Shown: positions 1 to 9,346, counted from the stretch's first letter. The stretch is 10,000 nucleotides of DNA from Actinidia chinensis (GCA_009663005.1 CM018906.1:2360606-2370605); one strand, 5' to 3'. A program made the numbers and translations. Notes: generated by a model from the letters alone, not told the origin.

Positions 1-1680
1 TAAAACCTTAGGTTACCCTAGTGACGAGTGGTGTATAGTGAGGGGTTTCAGTGAATGACACCCACAAACATCGAATCATGTCATGTAAAATAGTAATACT
101 AGATCGATGGTCATGCAAAACTCATTCAAAGAAAAAATCTCGAACCCCTAAATCATGAATCATGCAAGTGAAAAGGCATATAAAGTATTGAAGAAGAAAG
201 GAAATCACATGTCGTCTACTATCAATGACATATAAATCTACCATCTCAACAACATGTAAGTGTATCTTTAGGCTTCGATTTAAATCTCACAAGGCATACA
301 CTAAATTTTGGAATATGCACACAGGTTATCTCAATGGAAAGCTTACTTTAAGAGTAAGTAAAGATAGCAAGTAGAGCAATCCCGAACTCAAAACGGAAAG
401 AAAATTGTAAAGTGTATCGCCTTGCATAGATTCATGAAAGATATTTACTTGTTTAAGCACAATAGAGGAATAGAATTGACATTGATGAATTTTAACGAAC
501 TTGAATTAAAGATTCATGAATTGGATTGGTGGACCATATGGATGGGGAATGAAAGAAGAGCATGTAAGAGGATGGAAAAGCGGTGGTAATAGGTTTTCAC
601 ATATGCATGCGCATCCCACATGATGCATCAATGATCATTCACTTTCAAACTTTCAATTTTTTTTTTTTTTCAACTCCTTTTCATCATTTGCATTTTTTTT
701 CTGTATCTTCAAACTCCATACTCTTTCACCTTTTCTATTTGTATATAAGCATGCATAAACTCGAAATTTAGCATTATGACAAATTTTACACTATGTGCTA
801 CGCCTATCGAGAAAGAAAGATAAACAAGAAGGCTAAGGAAAGGGTTGATTTATAATCCGAAAACACATTAAAATCAAAATGCAAGAGTATATAAGGTGTC
901 AAATATTCCAACTAATACTCAACATTGTAACACCAAAATCAAGTATGATGAAGTATTAAATGAATGAAGATCAATCAAATGCCCTTGAATAAAAGTGTTA
1001 ATCACTCTGAAAAAACGATCATAGGCTCAACTCACAGGACAATCTCCCACCTTATAAGGGATACGCAGCAAACCGAGGATAAGTAAGATGTTATATAGGA
1101 ATGCCAGTTGTAAAGCGATGTAGCTCTTCTTATGATGGATTATGACAAAAATTGTAATTTTTCACGACACAAAGGTGAATCCAATATCCATTCAAAAAAG
1201 TAGTTTAATGATCTGAGGCAAAGTATTTATCCAAAAAGCTTTCAAGACATGAAGAGCGATGATTTCTTAAAAGAATCTCTAACACCTTCTATAACATAAT
1301 AAACATGAAAAGTATCATAGAAAAGTGTGAGAAAGACAATCATAGTATCGATACCATAGGATACATCAAACCCTTACCGAAAGACCTCCAAGTGTGGCAC
1401 AAGATAGATCAATCATGGATTTAATACCTGAAATTATCAATAAACATAACAAGGGTGAGATAATACTTCAAACAGTGATTTTTTTTGGTTGGTTGTTTGT
1501 TTTTGAAATTTTTAATTTTAATTTTTTATTGGAATTGGTGTGGTGGTTAAATTTAAATTTTTTTTGTTTTTTACAAATACACAATCAAAGAAAAACCCCA
1601 CAAAATAAAACTGAAAGATTACAATTATCAAAACATTAAATTACAAAAAAAAACAATATAAAGAATGATTTCGTAACATG
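1..1680 (-). other. Non-coding post-pol region (3' untranslated or lost env-like region)
   Basis: No protein family is recognisable on either strand, and open frames are short and low in complexity. On the minus strand it includes a T-rich zone (1480-1570 as printed), a CCTTATAAGG palindrome (about 1051-1060) and a GAGTTGAGCCTATGATCG stretch (about 1013-1035) resembling what I recall from the post-pol region of dicot Athila-like elements. Near 345-400 is CGGGATTGCTCTACTTGC. A 14-base T run lies at 657-670. Athila elements often carry an env-like frame here; none is visible. It does not match the 5' LTR at 7875-9539 by eye, so the 3' LTR must lie further left or be lost. Confidence 0.55.
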
Positions 1681-1683
1681 CTG

Positions 1684-1697
1684 TCCCACCCCCCCAA
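1684..1697 (-). other. G-rich purine tract after pol (PPT-like)
   Basis: The minus strand reads TTGGGGGGGTGGGA about 75 bases after the pol stop, preceded by GAGACAATG. From memory, many plant gypsy elements have a GACAATG...TTTGGGGG signature right after pol. A polypurine tract primes plus-strand DNA synthesis. Because no LTR copy follows directly, this may be an internal tract rather than the one next to the 3' LTR. Confidence 0.55.
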
Positions 1698-1770
1698 ATA
1701 AGAGGTTGCATTGTCTCAAGCAAACACAATCAAAGTGAAGAACCGGTAGACAGACAAAACTTGAAGAGGT

Positions 1771-3170
1771 TCAAACCATGATGGGTGGAATCAATGAGTC
1801 CACACCATCACCTTCGCCACGAAAAGACTCAACATAGGGTTTTAACCTTTGCCCGTGGACTTTGAAAACAGGTCATCTTAGGATTTTTACTTCAATGCAC
1901 CATGGGGGAAAGATTTCTGTGAACTGATATGGGCCAGACCATTACTTCTCACTTTTCCCGGAAAAGATGTAACGAGAATGGAAAGAAGAACCTTTTGACC
2001 AACATGAAATGTTTTACGGTGACATTTGTGGTCATGACGAATTTTCATTTTGGCCTTTGAAATTTTGCATTTTCGTAAGCATTCATCTTAGTTCCTTCAA
2101 AGTTTCAATTAGTTGCAATTTCGAAGTGAGCCTGCTCATCAAGGTTCTCATGAATTGACGGATGGCCCAATAAGCCTGTGTTCTATCTACACCGGAAGGG
2201 ACATGCTTTCCGTATAAACAAGGCCTATCAGGAGAAGACCCTAAGAGGGTCTTGTAAGTGTCCTAATGGCACATAAGACGTCCACCAACCTCAAGGACCA
2301 AGATCCTTTCGGTTAGGAGTAACGTTTTTTCTAAACTTGCTTAATCTCTCGGTTTTTTGCCAACTCTACTGGCCTTGGTCTGGGGAGAGGATGATAGGCT
2401 GCTGCCAACCTTAGAACCCATTCCTATTTGGCATGAGTACCCCATTGGCTATTACAAAAATGGGATCCAACCATCACTTATGATGGCTCGAGCATCCCAA
2501 ACCGGGAGAAAATGCATTCTTTAAAAAATTGACCACAAATTGATGGTCATGGTTCGTGCAGGGACAGCCTCCACCCATTTGAAACAGATAAACGGCCCAC
2601 CACGATGATAGAATCCAAAAAGAACTAGGAAATGGTACCATGAAGTCGATGCCCCAACAATCAAACAAATTTCTAAAATGAGATAGGGTTAAGGGGCATC
2701 TGTGTTTCCTAGTAAGGTACCTAGCCCTTTGCATCTATCACAAGTAAACAAAAAGAACGAACGTCTTGACATTGAGGGCCAATACAGTACGCATTGTAAA
2801 ATTTTGCCACAGTTTTCTTTGATGAACAAATGACCCCAAGGGCTTGAGGAATGACAAAATCTTTTTGACACTCTGAAGTTCATCATCAGGTTACACATCT
2901 CCGCCATCTGATCTGAACAATATTTGAACAAATACGGCTCCAGTCCCAAAGAATTGTCTTACTATCCGAAAGAATCGCTTGTACCATGAGACCAAATGGA
3001 AGGCATTGCTTTTTGTGGCAAAAAGTTGGGATATATCGGCTACACGGCGGTTAAGAATGATAACAGGCATTGAAAGGACATAATGTGGTCATCTGGGAAG
3101 TCTCACCGATAAGAGAGTTATCATTTGTCGAATGCTCAAAGGGGAGGCGTGATAATGATCTGCAAACAAC
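1771..3170 (-). pseudogene. Integrase remnant and natural end of pol
   Basis: Integrase would insert the DNA copy into the chromosome. The N-terminal zinc domain lies at 2689-2949: EPYLFKYCSDQ, then a His pair in FCHSSSPWGHLF and the CDRC pair (about 2742-2731). After a frame change the core follows with FDCWGIDFMVPFPSSF (catalytic Asp at 2645-2647), AIISDG (Asp at 2473-2475) and VELANREIKQV (Glu at 2364-2366); the last two are about 35 codons apart, as in D,D-35-E integrases. Next are WSLRLVDVLCA, LPV-IEHR and HVGQKVLL, with a GPF/Y-like part near 1960-1900. The last open piece, VHGQRLKPYVESFRGEGDG onward, ends at TGA 1771-1773, probably the original stop. The catalytic triad survives but stops and frameshifts abolish the protein. 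Confidence 0.92.
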
Positions 3171-3600
3171 GTTTTCCACTCCCTTTTTGTCCCTATTTCA
3201 GATTAAATTCTTGAAGAAGAGACTCCACCTAATCAAAATTACTTATTAGGCTTTGCATCTGTTGTCAAAGGACTAATGGAGCATGGTCGATGAAAATTAT
3301 CACCATCGACCCCACTAAGTACGATCGAAACTTGTCCAAAGCGAAGACGATGGCTAACAATTCTTTTGGTCGGTGGTGGTATAGTTCATTGAGCTTCATT
3401 CAAGGTTTTGCTTGCGAGGGAGCACATGAGGTTTCTCTCATTCCTTGGGCTAAACGGCCCTCGGCGAAGTCATAGCATCACACATTAATTCCAAAAGGTA
3501 GGCGCCAATACGGAGGTGGGAGTATGGGAAAGCCGTAGTCAAGTGATTTTCAATTGTCAAAAGCTAGTGGACACGACGAAAAAAGTCCATTCGAATGAGC
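3170..3600 (-). pseudogene. RNase H remnant of pol
   Basis: RNase H would remove the RNA strand after reverse transcription. The domain begins with LLELMCDAM, whose Asp (3477-3479) corresponds to the first catalytic residue. SKTLNEAQ follows (about 3410-3390), then YTTTDQK, and LLAIVFALDKFRSYLVGS running to IIFIDHAPL at 3274-3288, with the later catalytic Asp in the IDHAPL word. Two one-base deletions, one just before YTTT and one between DQK and LLAIV, break the frame. A stretch resembling LLQEFNLK with QKGSGK (about 3215-3170) links to integrase. There is no sign of a second RNase H domain as in Tat-type elements, though decay could hide one. Confidence 0.9.
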
Positions 3601-4420
3601 ATCTTGCCAGAGGGTAACAGGGGACTAGAAATGGAACTAAAGGATTGAATGAAACGCCGATATAAAAAACCGCATGACCAAGCAATGACTAACATCCCTC
3701 TTAACATTCCGAGGGCAGGTAGCTTTGGATGAGATACTTAATTAAGCAGGATCTACCTCAATGCCCTTACCGAAATTGATATGGCCGAGAACTATACCTT
3801 GTGTCCCAATGAAGTGAATCTCCCATTTAAAACAAGACAAGATGCTCTACCAAATCTCTCTAAGTACGAACCCAAGATTTTCAAGACATTTGGTCATAGG
3901 GTCCCCATACACTGAAAAATCATCCATAAAAGACCTCCAAAAAATTCGTCCACCATATCGCTAAAAACTGCTAATCAGACATCTCTGAAAAAGTGGCGGG
4001 AGCATGATAACCAAATGGATGCGATTTGAAGCAAAAATGCCCAAATGAAAACGTGAACGTGGTTTTGTCTTGTCATCCATGGTATCTCCAATTGGTTATA
4101 GCATGAGTAACCATCTAAGAAGCATAAAAGCACACCCGCTTACCTCTCTAAGGACTGTCAAGAAGGGAAGGGGGAAAAAATGTATTTGGTGGTCACGGCA
4201 TTCAGGAGCCGATAGGCAAGGCCCCACATCCGCACCGGTTTGGAATCGAGTAGGTATCAATTCATTATTCTCATTCTGACTCACGTTAACCCAGCTTTTT
4301 GGGAACAAATGGTGGGAGGATAACCCTTAGAAATCGGCAATGGGTATATAATACCCGCATCAAGAGCTTTTGCCATTCACCCTAACAACTCCTTAGAGTT
4401 GGGTTCAATCGCCGTGGCAT
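3600..4420 (-). pseudogene. Reverse transcriptase remnant
   Basis: The enzyme would copy element RNA into DNA in the cytoplasmic particle. In order on the minus strand: CGYYIPIADF (about 4370-4340), FPKSWVNVSQNENNELIPTR (about 4305-4246), remains of the IDYR region, HFFPLPF (about 4180-4160), motif A as CFLDGYSCYNQLEI at 4083-4124 with its catalytic Asp intact (4113-4115), PFGYHAPATF (about 4018-3989) and motif C as MDDFSVYG at 3904-3927 with both Asp present. MDD lies one base out of frame from the upstream VF because of an extra T. Further on are GTQGIVLGHI and KGIEVDPA (about 3820-3755) and FLYRRFI (about 3670-3650). Catalytic residues thus survive, but frameshifts and stops between the motifs make it inactive. 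Confidence 0.92.
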
Positions 4421-4960
4421 TTGGCGAACCGGCTGAGCCCCTTCCTCAAAATAAAATACGATGAGTTGCAAACACGGGGCAATGCAGTGTTATAAAATCG
4501 GCGGAGTGTCCCACCTATGGCCTTTCGGGCTTTTTGAGCACTTCTAAACAAAATTTTCTCTGAGCTTCGTTTAATGATGAGGATATAACCACTGGATAAG
4601 ATTCACCTTCACCCAAAAAAAACCTATTTAAGAGTAGAAGGTAATAAAAGGGGCTCCTTTCGGGTAGTAGGAGCCTCAAGTTCTGATGGTTGGGGATGAA
4701 ATAGGATTAGAGTCAAAGGCTCAAAAGTGGGGGGTCCATTGACCCACCGTCATTACAGGAAAACATCTAGACCGTTCCTCTTTACAAATCCCAAACTTTC
4801 CAACTTCTAAAGTAGTCAAGACCCCTCACAAACATCAAAAAAAACCCATTTAGCTAAATGGGTCTTCTACACAATGGCCTCTTAAAGTGCTCTTTGCACT
4901 ATGGATTCGATAAGATTACTCGATATCTCTAAATCCCCTGTTTGGTTTTCTGCAGTAAAC
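4420..4960 (-). pseudogene. Protease-reverse transcriptase linker of pol
   Basis: Between the protease and reverse transcriptase the minus strand keeps weak matches to the connector in related polyproteins: a charged stretch near 4940-4860, PPTFEPL (about 4740-4720), STLK-VFFG (about 4640-4610), and ILFRSAQKARKAIG (about 4560-4510). These are in several frames with many stops. The function of the linker is not established. It contains a perfect 20-bp palindrome (4844-4863) and a 7-bp-stem hairpin (4652-4675). Confidence 0.6.
4844..4863. repeat. Perfect 20-bp palindrome
   Basis: ACCCATTTAGCTAAATGGGT reads the same on both strands with no spacer; the next base pair out (A at 4843, C at 4864) does not continue it. 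It lies in the decayed pol linker, where related proteins show nothing that needs such symmetry. It may be chance or a small inverted duplication by template switching. Confidence 0.8.
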
Positions 4961-5830
4961 AGCTAAGTTCAACAGCCATATTTCCCAAAAAGGAAACTTC
5001 AAGAGACCCAATTCGCATCGCAAAAGGATGATGGCATCCATGGGCTAGAAAAGGGCGACCCAACTGATAGGAATTGGTTTTGGGCCTGGGGGTCTACAAC
5101 CGGTTTTTGAGTATCGAAAACCACAAAATCTGCGGGGTATAGTAAAACTTATCAACTTTTACTAAGAAATCCTCAACTATCCCCTTGGGGCTTTGATAGG
5201 CCGATCCGTCGTCGGAGTGTGATCCTATAGGCTTCAGCTCCAACTAATCCCAATTTTCGCGGTACATAGAGTATGGCAAAAAATTACACACTCGATCCCA
5301 ACTCAAAGACGATTCCTCTATCCTATGGTTCCTATGACGCTGTCACGGTTAGGAACACACACGGATTTTATATACGTTGTGGGGTCTTAACTTGAACTAC
5401 GGAATGGAATCTTAGCAAGAAAGGCATTCTTCTCACATTCAAACCTCTCTTAACTGTGCAAGTTAAAGAAATTTAGCATAAGAGGCACTTGTTTTATGGC
5501 TTCCAAGAGAGGTAGATTTTTTGACTTGTTTGAAAGTATCATAAATCCCGAAAACTCAAATTTGATTTGGTTTGCAAACGATGGGGAAATGGGGCAGGCA
5601 ATGGGCAAAAATCTCACGTTCCTCTCTTAAGACTTCCTCACTATTAGGTTATGACCAAGTCTTTCTTCCTTCATCATTCTTGTTCTCCTATTACTCTCGA
5701 CAATACATAACTCTCTTTATTTTCACCAGTTTCTCTAGTCCCCAAAACCGTACCAGAACTATTTTAGACGCCTCTCCCCACCCTTGGATCATAGGAGAAT
5801 CGTCTGTCAATAGTCTTACCACTTCTTAAC
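4960..5830 (-). pseudogene. Gag-Pol linker and aspartic protease remnant
   Basis: The protease would cut the Gag-Pol polyprotein. The region opens with LRSGKT (about 5812-5829), a word common at this place in Athila-like polyproteins, then APFPHRLQTKSNL and YDTFKQVK (about 5600-5530) and SYAKFL (about 5480). The protease core follows: the active-site word reads ELGSSV at 5287-5304, where families of this type have D-[LST]-G-[AS]-S, so the catalytic Asp is now Glu (GAG at 5302-5304) and a stop comes right after. Then come VEDFLVKVDKFYY (about 5185-5147), LGRPFLA (5043-5063) and a SFLGNM-like end (about 5000-4985). Several frame changes and stops separate these. Clearly a pseudogene; the assignment rests on motif order and position. 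Confidence 0.8.
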
Positions 5831-7569
5831 AGTGATTGGCTTGAAACTTGAATTGCTCATGGCCAGAAGATGTTGGTTCGAGATTCGAGTGGAATGCACA
5901 TGCCTAGATGGGTTTGGTTTTGAGGTTGTGCAGGCAACTTACCCTTCTCGTTTAAGGTAAAGGCTGGTGAGAAGAGTCAATTGATCTAATGTCATCCAAC
6001 GTCTTATCAACCGGTGATTTACCCCTCCTTGGGCTTGAATGACTTGTGGAAGGGTATCATCCAACGACCGTTTATGTGGGGGGTTGAGAGTATTTGATTG
6101 AGCTTGAGGTGGAGGTTGGTAATGGCTCTTGGTAGAGTCGAGAAGAATGATGTAAACTGGTGAAGGATGTGATAATTATTTGGTTGTGATGGTGTGGGAG
6201 GTGATTGTAAGATTGAGGGTGTGAAAACCTCCTTGATATGTTGGGGATTTGAAGTCCCCTCATGGCGCCTCGAAATTGGATGACTCTCAACCAAGGGTTT
6301 GGGTTATAGGTATCGGTATGGGTTTCTTGTCTTGGCCTTTAGTGAACAATAGCATTGACTGGCTTACAAGCCTCCTTAATACCTGGAATGACTGGGCACG
6401 ATAGGTGTTGTGATATTTTGGTTCACAAACAGCACAAGCTCACCTATTTAAGCTCTTCACTCCCCCATGCATTCACCTTTGTAAATTAGGCTCCAATTTC
6501 TTGCCATGGTGGCAAGCCTAGCATTCACATCGTCACCCTCTTTCAATTGGTTATTTTTCCCACTTGTTGGTAGGCCTACCTCTGGATTAGGCGGGTCCCT
6601 GTGGATGCCCAATTCCCGAGTCAAATTTGCGAGGTCGGTGGTAATCAAAATAGGAATAAGCTTCGGGGTTGATGATCCATGAAAGTCTGCGCACAGGTCG
6701 CGAAAATTGTTTTTATTGGGGCGTAGAGAGGTAGATAGAGATGTTGATTACATGCATCGGCAAGCCCATGGTTTTGGGTGGGGCAAGAGGTTAGAAGCTC
6801 CTTCAACGCTCCAAATTGACAGCAGTTTTCCCCCAACATTGGAGAAAATTGTGCGATTTGGCGTCTAAATGCTTCTGTTTCTATTTTCTGGAAAAAAAAC
6901 TTTCAAAAATTCTCCTGAAGCGTTTGCCCAGCGTGCATACCCGTGGTCTCAAAGCAGTGACCCATGTCTTAGCAGTATCTTTTAAACACAAAGGGGCAAC
7001 AAGTTGAGCAAAAAAGAGTCCTTGGACAAGAATGTCCATCCCCAAAGAGCATGAATCTTCAAAGTCCTTAATAAAGGCATAAGGCCTTCGAATCTCCCCA
7101 TGAAATGAGGGAAGGAGCATTTGCATCATACCTGGTGTATGTTCAAAGAGCGTAGTGGGGTGGGGAAGGGAAAAACAATGCATGAACGCGGTTGCTTGAC
7201 GCGTCGGGGGTTCAGTAATCTCTCAATGTTCGGAATTGGGGCTCCCAATGTCTCCATGGATGCTCCGCCTTCCATATTATCACCCCCTAAGGCATGTGCC
7301 GGAGTTGGGGAGGATTGAGGCACACTCAACCCATGGTGGGGTAGGGCCAACACATTGGATTTGTTGTTAAGGGCAAAATTGGGGTTACTCTTACCTTCTT
7401 CATTTGGACTTCTCGCAAAGATATTAGGTCGAATACTTAATGAGATTCCGGAGGACGTGTTAACAGGTGATGGTGGGTGAATCGTGAAAAGGCGTCGATT
7501 GTCTATCCGAGGCCCATGGGAATGCAATGCAATGCGCAAAGTATGCCGAATCCTAGTCAAAAACATCAC
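5831..7569 (-). pseudogene. gag: gag remnant (capsid/nucleocapsid polyprotein)
   Basis: Gag would form the cytoplasmic particle that packages the element RNA. Candidate start is ATGATG at 7569, the first ATG after the leader; it opens a 147-codon frame whose last part (LNPRRVKQPRSCIVFPFP) is typical of plant gypsy Gag. The frame then slips near 7150-7180. The core retrotransposon Gag domain follows at about 7147-6881 with MLLPSFHG, IKDFED, LCLKDTAKTW and LRPR. After another slip come TEAFRRQIAQFSP (about 6880-6840), KELLTSCPTQNHGL, DLANLTRELGIHRD (about 6640-6600) and DDVNARLATMAR (about 6540-6500). A zinc knuckle lies at 6396-6436 and a Pro/Gln/Ser-rich tail at 6019-6294. At least five frame changes and several stops mean no Gag can be made. 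The boundary with pol is arbitrary, since related elements may have one continuous gag-pol frame. Confidence 0.85.
6396..6436 (-). other. Gag CCHC zinc knuckle, broken by a one-base deletion
   Basis: From 6436 the minus strand encodes CAVCEPKYHNTYR, giving the C-X2-C-X4-H part of a retroviral-type zinc knuckle. The last Cys codon (TGC, 6396-6398) is present but one base out of frame, so the motif occupies 41 rather than 42 bases. It is followed in that frame by PVIPG, as in related Gag proteins. The knuckle normally binds element RNA in the nucleocapsid. Confidence 0.75.
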
Positions 7570-7853
7570 AAAATTTTTTGTTTTTTTTTTCTAAGTTTTT
7601 AAAGTTTTTTTTTTTTATTTATTTTTTATTATTTTTATTTGATGGTCAAAATTCAATCGTCAAATTCGGTGGTAACAGTCAAAATTTGAATTTGAATTTT
7701 TTTTTTTTTTTTTTTTTTTAAAAAAACGTTTTTTTTTTTTTTTTTTTTAATGGTCAAATGGCAACAGTCAAAAATTTCCCGGTGGTCAAAAGTACAAATT
7801 TTGAATTGATTTTTTTGGTTTTTTTTTTTTTTATTTGATTTCTCTTTCCTTAA
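7570..7853 (-). other. A-rich 5' leader between primer-binding site and gag
   Basis: This stretch is T-rich as printed and therefore A-rich in the element RNA. It includes T runs of 23 at 7697-7719 and 20 at 7729-7748. Two similar blocks, at about 7641-7687 and 7750-7775, each carry TGGTCAAA-like and AACAGTCAAAA words, suggesting an internal duplication separated by the homopolymers. No coding signal is seen; open frames here are low-complexity lysine-rich or phenylalanine-rich chance frames. A packaging signal would be expected hereabouts, but none can be identified by eye. Confidence 0.65.
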
Positions 7854-7870
7854 CTCCCGCAACGGCGCCA
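7854..7870 (-). other. Primer-binding site, tRNA-Asp
   Basis: The minus strand reads TGGCGCCGTTGCGGGAG, complementary to the 3' end of plant tRNA-Asp (which ends CCCCGGCAACGGCGCCA) apart from the loss of one C and changes in the G run. The first 11 bases match exactly. It lies four bases from the CCA end of the LTR. In a living element the tRNA would pair here and prime minus-strand DNA synthesis. The tRNA-Asp choice is characteristic of Athila-like elements. Confidence 0.88.
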
Positions 7871-7939
7871 AACTTGGATCTCTCGCCAAAGTTGCGTTGA
7901 GATAGACCCCAAGGAGAAGGCGGCGGAGTAGTAGTATCA

Positions 7940-7970
7940 CTCGGAAACGAGGTCGATTCCACAGGGAGTG
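7940..7970 (-). other. Conserved-looking U5 motif with small hairpin
   Basis: The minus strand reads CTCCCTGTGGAATCGACC, followed by CTCGTTTCCGAG, a 4-bp stem with a 4-base loop. From memory, closely similar words (CTGTGGATTCGACC then a CTCGG...CCGAG hairpin) occur near the U5 end of many plant Athila- and SIRE-type LTRs. It supports placing the LTR end just to the left. Its role is unknown to me; folding of the RNA near the primer site is one possibility. Confidence 0.5.
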
Positions 7971-8843
7971 TTGTGTGAGCACGACTGGAAAGGGGGGACA
8001 AGCGTTTCCTCTCAATACTCACAAAGGTTGAACAAAATATTTCTAAAAAATTAAAATCTGACGGTTTTGGAATTTGTTTGAGTTCTAACTATTTGACAAA
8101 TAACAAATAATAGATTGAATCAATTTTTGTAATTAATGTCGGAAAATTATCCGGGGTGATCGTTTCAATTGATCTTGTGTGGGAATTTCAAAGGTGAGCT
8201 GTTTTTTTATAACTCAAATCTTTGACTGTATGAGTTCAGATTCGGAGAGATTGTAGCGATAAATCTCTGTTCTTAAAAACTTCATTTTCTAAATAGGATC
8301 TGGTTGTTAGATCCAGGATGAATTACCATCGATTCCCGCAATTATTATACTAAGACTCGTTTCTGTTATAAGTGTTGCGAACATAATCAATATCCACGTT
8401 TTCAATTTCTAATTTATAGTAACATTGAAGATAAAGGAATGATCAAAACTGAATATTACAACTTTGAAAACCCAAAATCTCAAAATACCCTTTTTTTCAA
8501 GACCTTCCACCAATATTCACCAATCAACCCCAAGATTTAAGGATTTAGCTACTCATTCTTCATTTTGAATTCTTTAATATTTCTAAAAAAATATAAATTA
8601 AAAATTTAAATAGACAAAACTTAAACCAATTTAGATACACTGAAATGAAAGCAGCTATGAAGAATATGGAAATGGCAAAATAAATACTAACCCAGCTAAA
8701 AGATAATAAAGGCGGTTTTGAATAGAATATACAACCTAGAAAGCAATAGTAAAACAAATAACAATAATAGAACTTAACAAAAGATGAAAAAGGAAATGGA
8801 ACCCAGCCATTTCATTAAAAAAACGGAAGTGATAAATTACGCC

Positions 8844-8995
8844 ATAAGACCGTCCGCATGGCGAAATAAACGTCCATTGTGGGTGGTCTCAGGTACAGCG
8901 ATAAAGAAAGCGACTAAATTAAGCAATAAAAAAGCGATAAATAAAGCGATGAAACCGTCCGGATGCGAAAGAAATCCTCCATTGTGTGGATTTCG
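8844..8995. repeat. Two similar segments 105 bp apart in R-U5, with a hairpin
   Basis: A segment at 8844-8891 and one at 8948-8995 share ACCGTCC, an AT-GCGAAA-like stretch and TCCATTGTG in the same order, with both end words offset by exactly 105 bases. Between them are short degenerate copies of AAAGCGATAAA (about 8897-8950). The second copy can fold: GAAATCC at 8971-8977 pairs with GGATTTC at 8988-8994 around a 10-base loop. This looks like an old, diverged tandem duplication in the transcribed leader of the element. Confidence 0.55.
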
Positions 8996-9287
8996 ATAAG
9001 CGATCCATATAAAGTTATATATATTATAAGCAATAAACTATTCGAGATACCAATATAAGTAAAAAAATTTATAGAATTTTGCGAAACTAAAACATATTGA
9101 ACTACAATAAGAGGAGAGCGATCTTTCCAAACTAAAAAAACAAAATTTCAAACTCAAAATCATATCTAAAATTTCTTTTTTTTTTTCTCCAAAAACCACT
9201 CTCAAAACTTAGGAACGCTTTTTTTCAAAACTAACTATTTTCTTTCTTCTCCCCAAAAAACTCCCTCGCTCGCTCCCCAAAATACTC

Positions 9288-9295
9288 CTTTTATA
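9288..9295 (-). promoter_or_regulatory. TATA box of the LTR promoter
   Basis: The minus strand reads CCTATAAAAGGAG, a strong plant TATA box. Transcription would start about 30 bases further on, near 9258-9265, in a GAGCGAGCGAGGGAG stretch, and would run leftward through R-U5, the primer-binding site and gag. Its position in front of the primer-binding site and coding region is what an LTR promoter should have. The exact start site is inferred. Confidence 0.75.
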
Positions 9296-9346
9296 GGCAA
9301 ATAAGGGAGAATCCAAGCAGGAAATAGCACGGGTGAAAGGGGAAGC

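Noticed and set aside
300..370. A possible 3' LTR start near TGAGATAACCTGTGTGC on the minus strand
   Set aside because: It recalls LTR starts of some plant elements, but no matching start is found at the outer edge of the 5' LTR.
583..771. A 62-codon plus-strand open frame, Phe- and His-rich
   Set aside because: It spans a T run and low-complexity DNA in the non-coding end of the element and matches no family I recognise.
1394..1639. An 81-codon plus-strand open frame
   Set aside because: Its Phe/Leu/Asn-rich sequence comes from T-rich DNA, opposite in strand to the element; no domain or start context supports it.
1621..1680. A possible 3' LTR start (TGTTACG on the minus strand at 1678) next to the G-rich tract
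   Set aside because: The sequence beyond it shares nothing by eye with the U3 of the 5' LTR apart from the first four bases.
3290..3475. A 61-codon plus-strand open frame
   Set aside because: It is the opposite strand of the RNase H domain, which is clearly encoded on the minus strand.
4652..4675. GGCTCCT...AGGAGCC hairpin that could look like a terminator
   Set aside because: A 7-bp stem is expected by chance in a window this size, and bacterial-type terminators have no place in plant DNA.
7854..7870. The tRNA-like sequence as a tRNA gene
   Set aside because: Only the tRNA 3' end is matched, with no cloverleaf beside it; it is a primer-binding site.
7653..8015. A 120-codon minus-strand open frame with many Lys residues
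   Set aside because: It runs through the A-rich leader, the primer-binding site and U5; the Lys runs are translated homopolymers.
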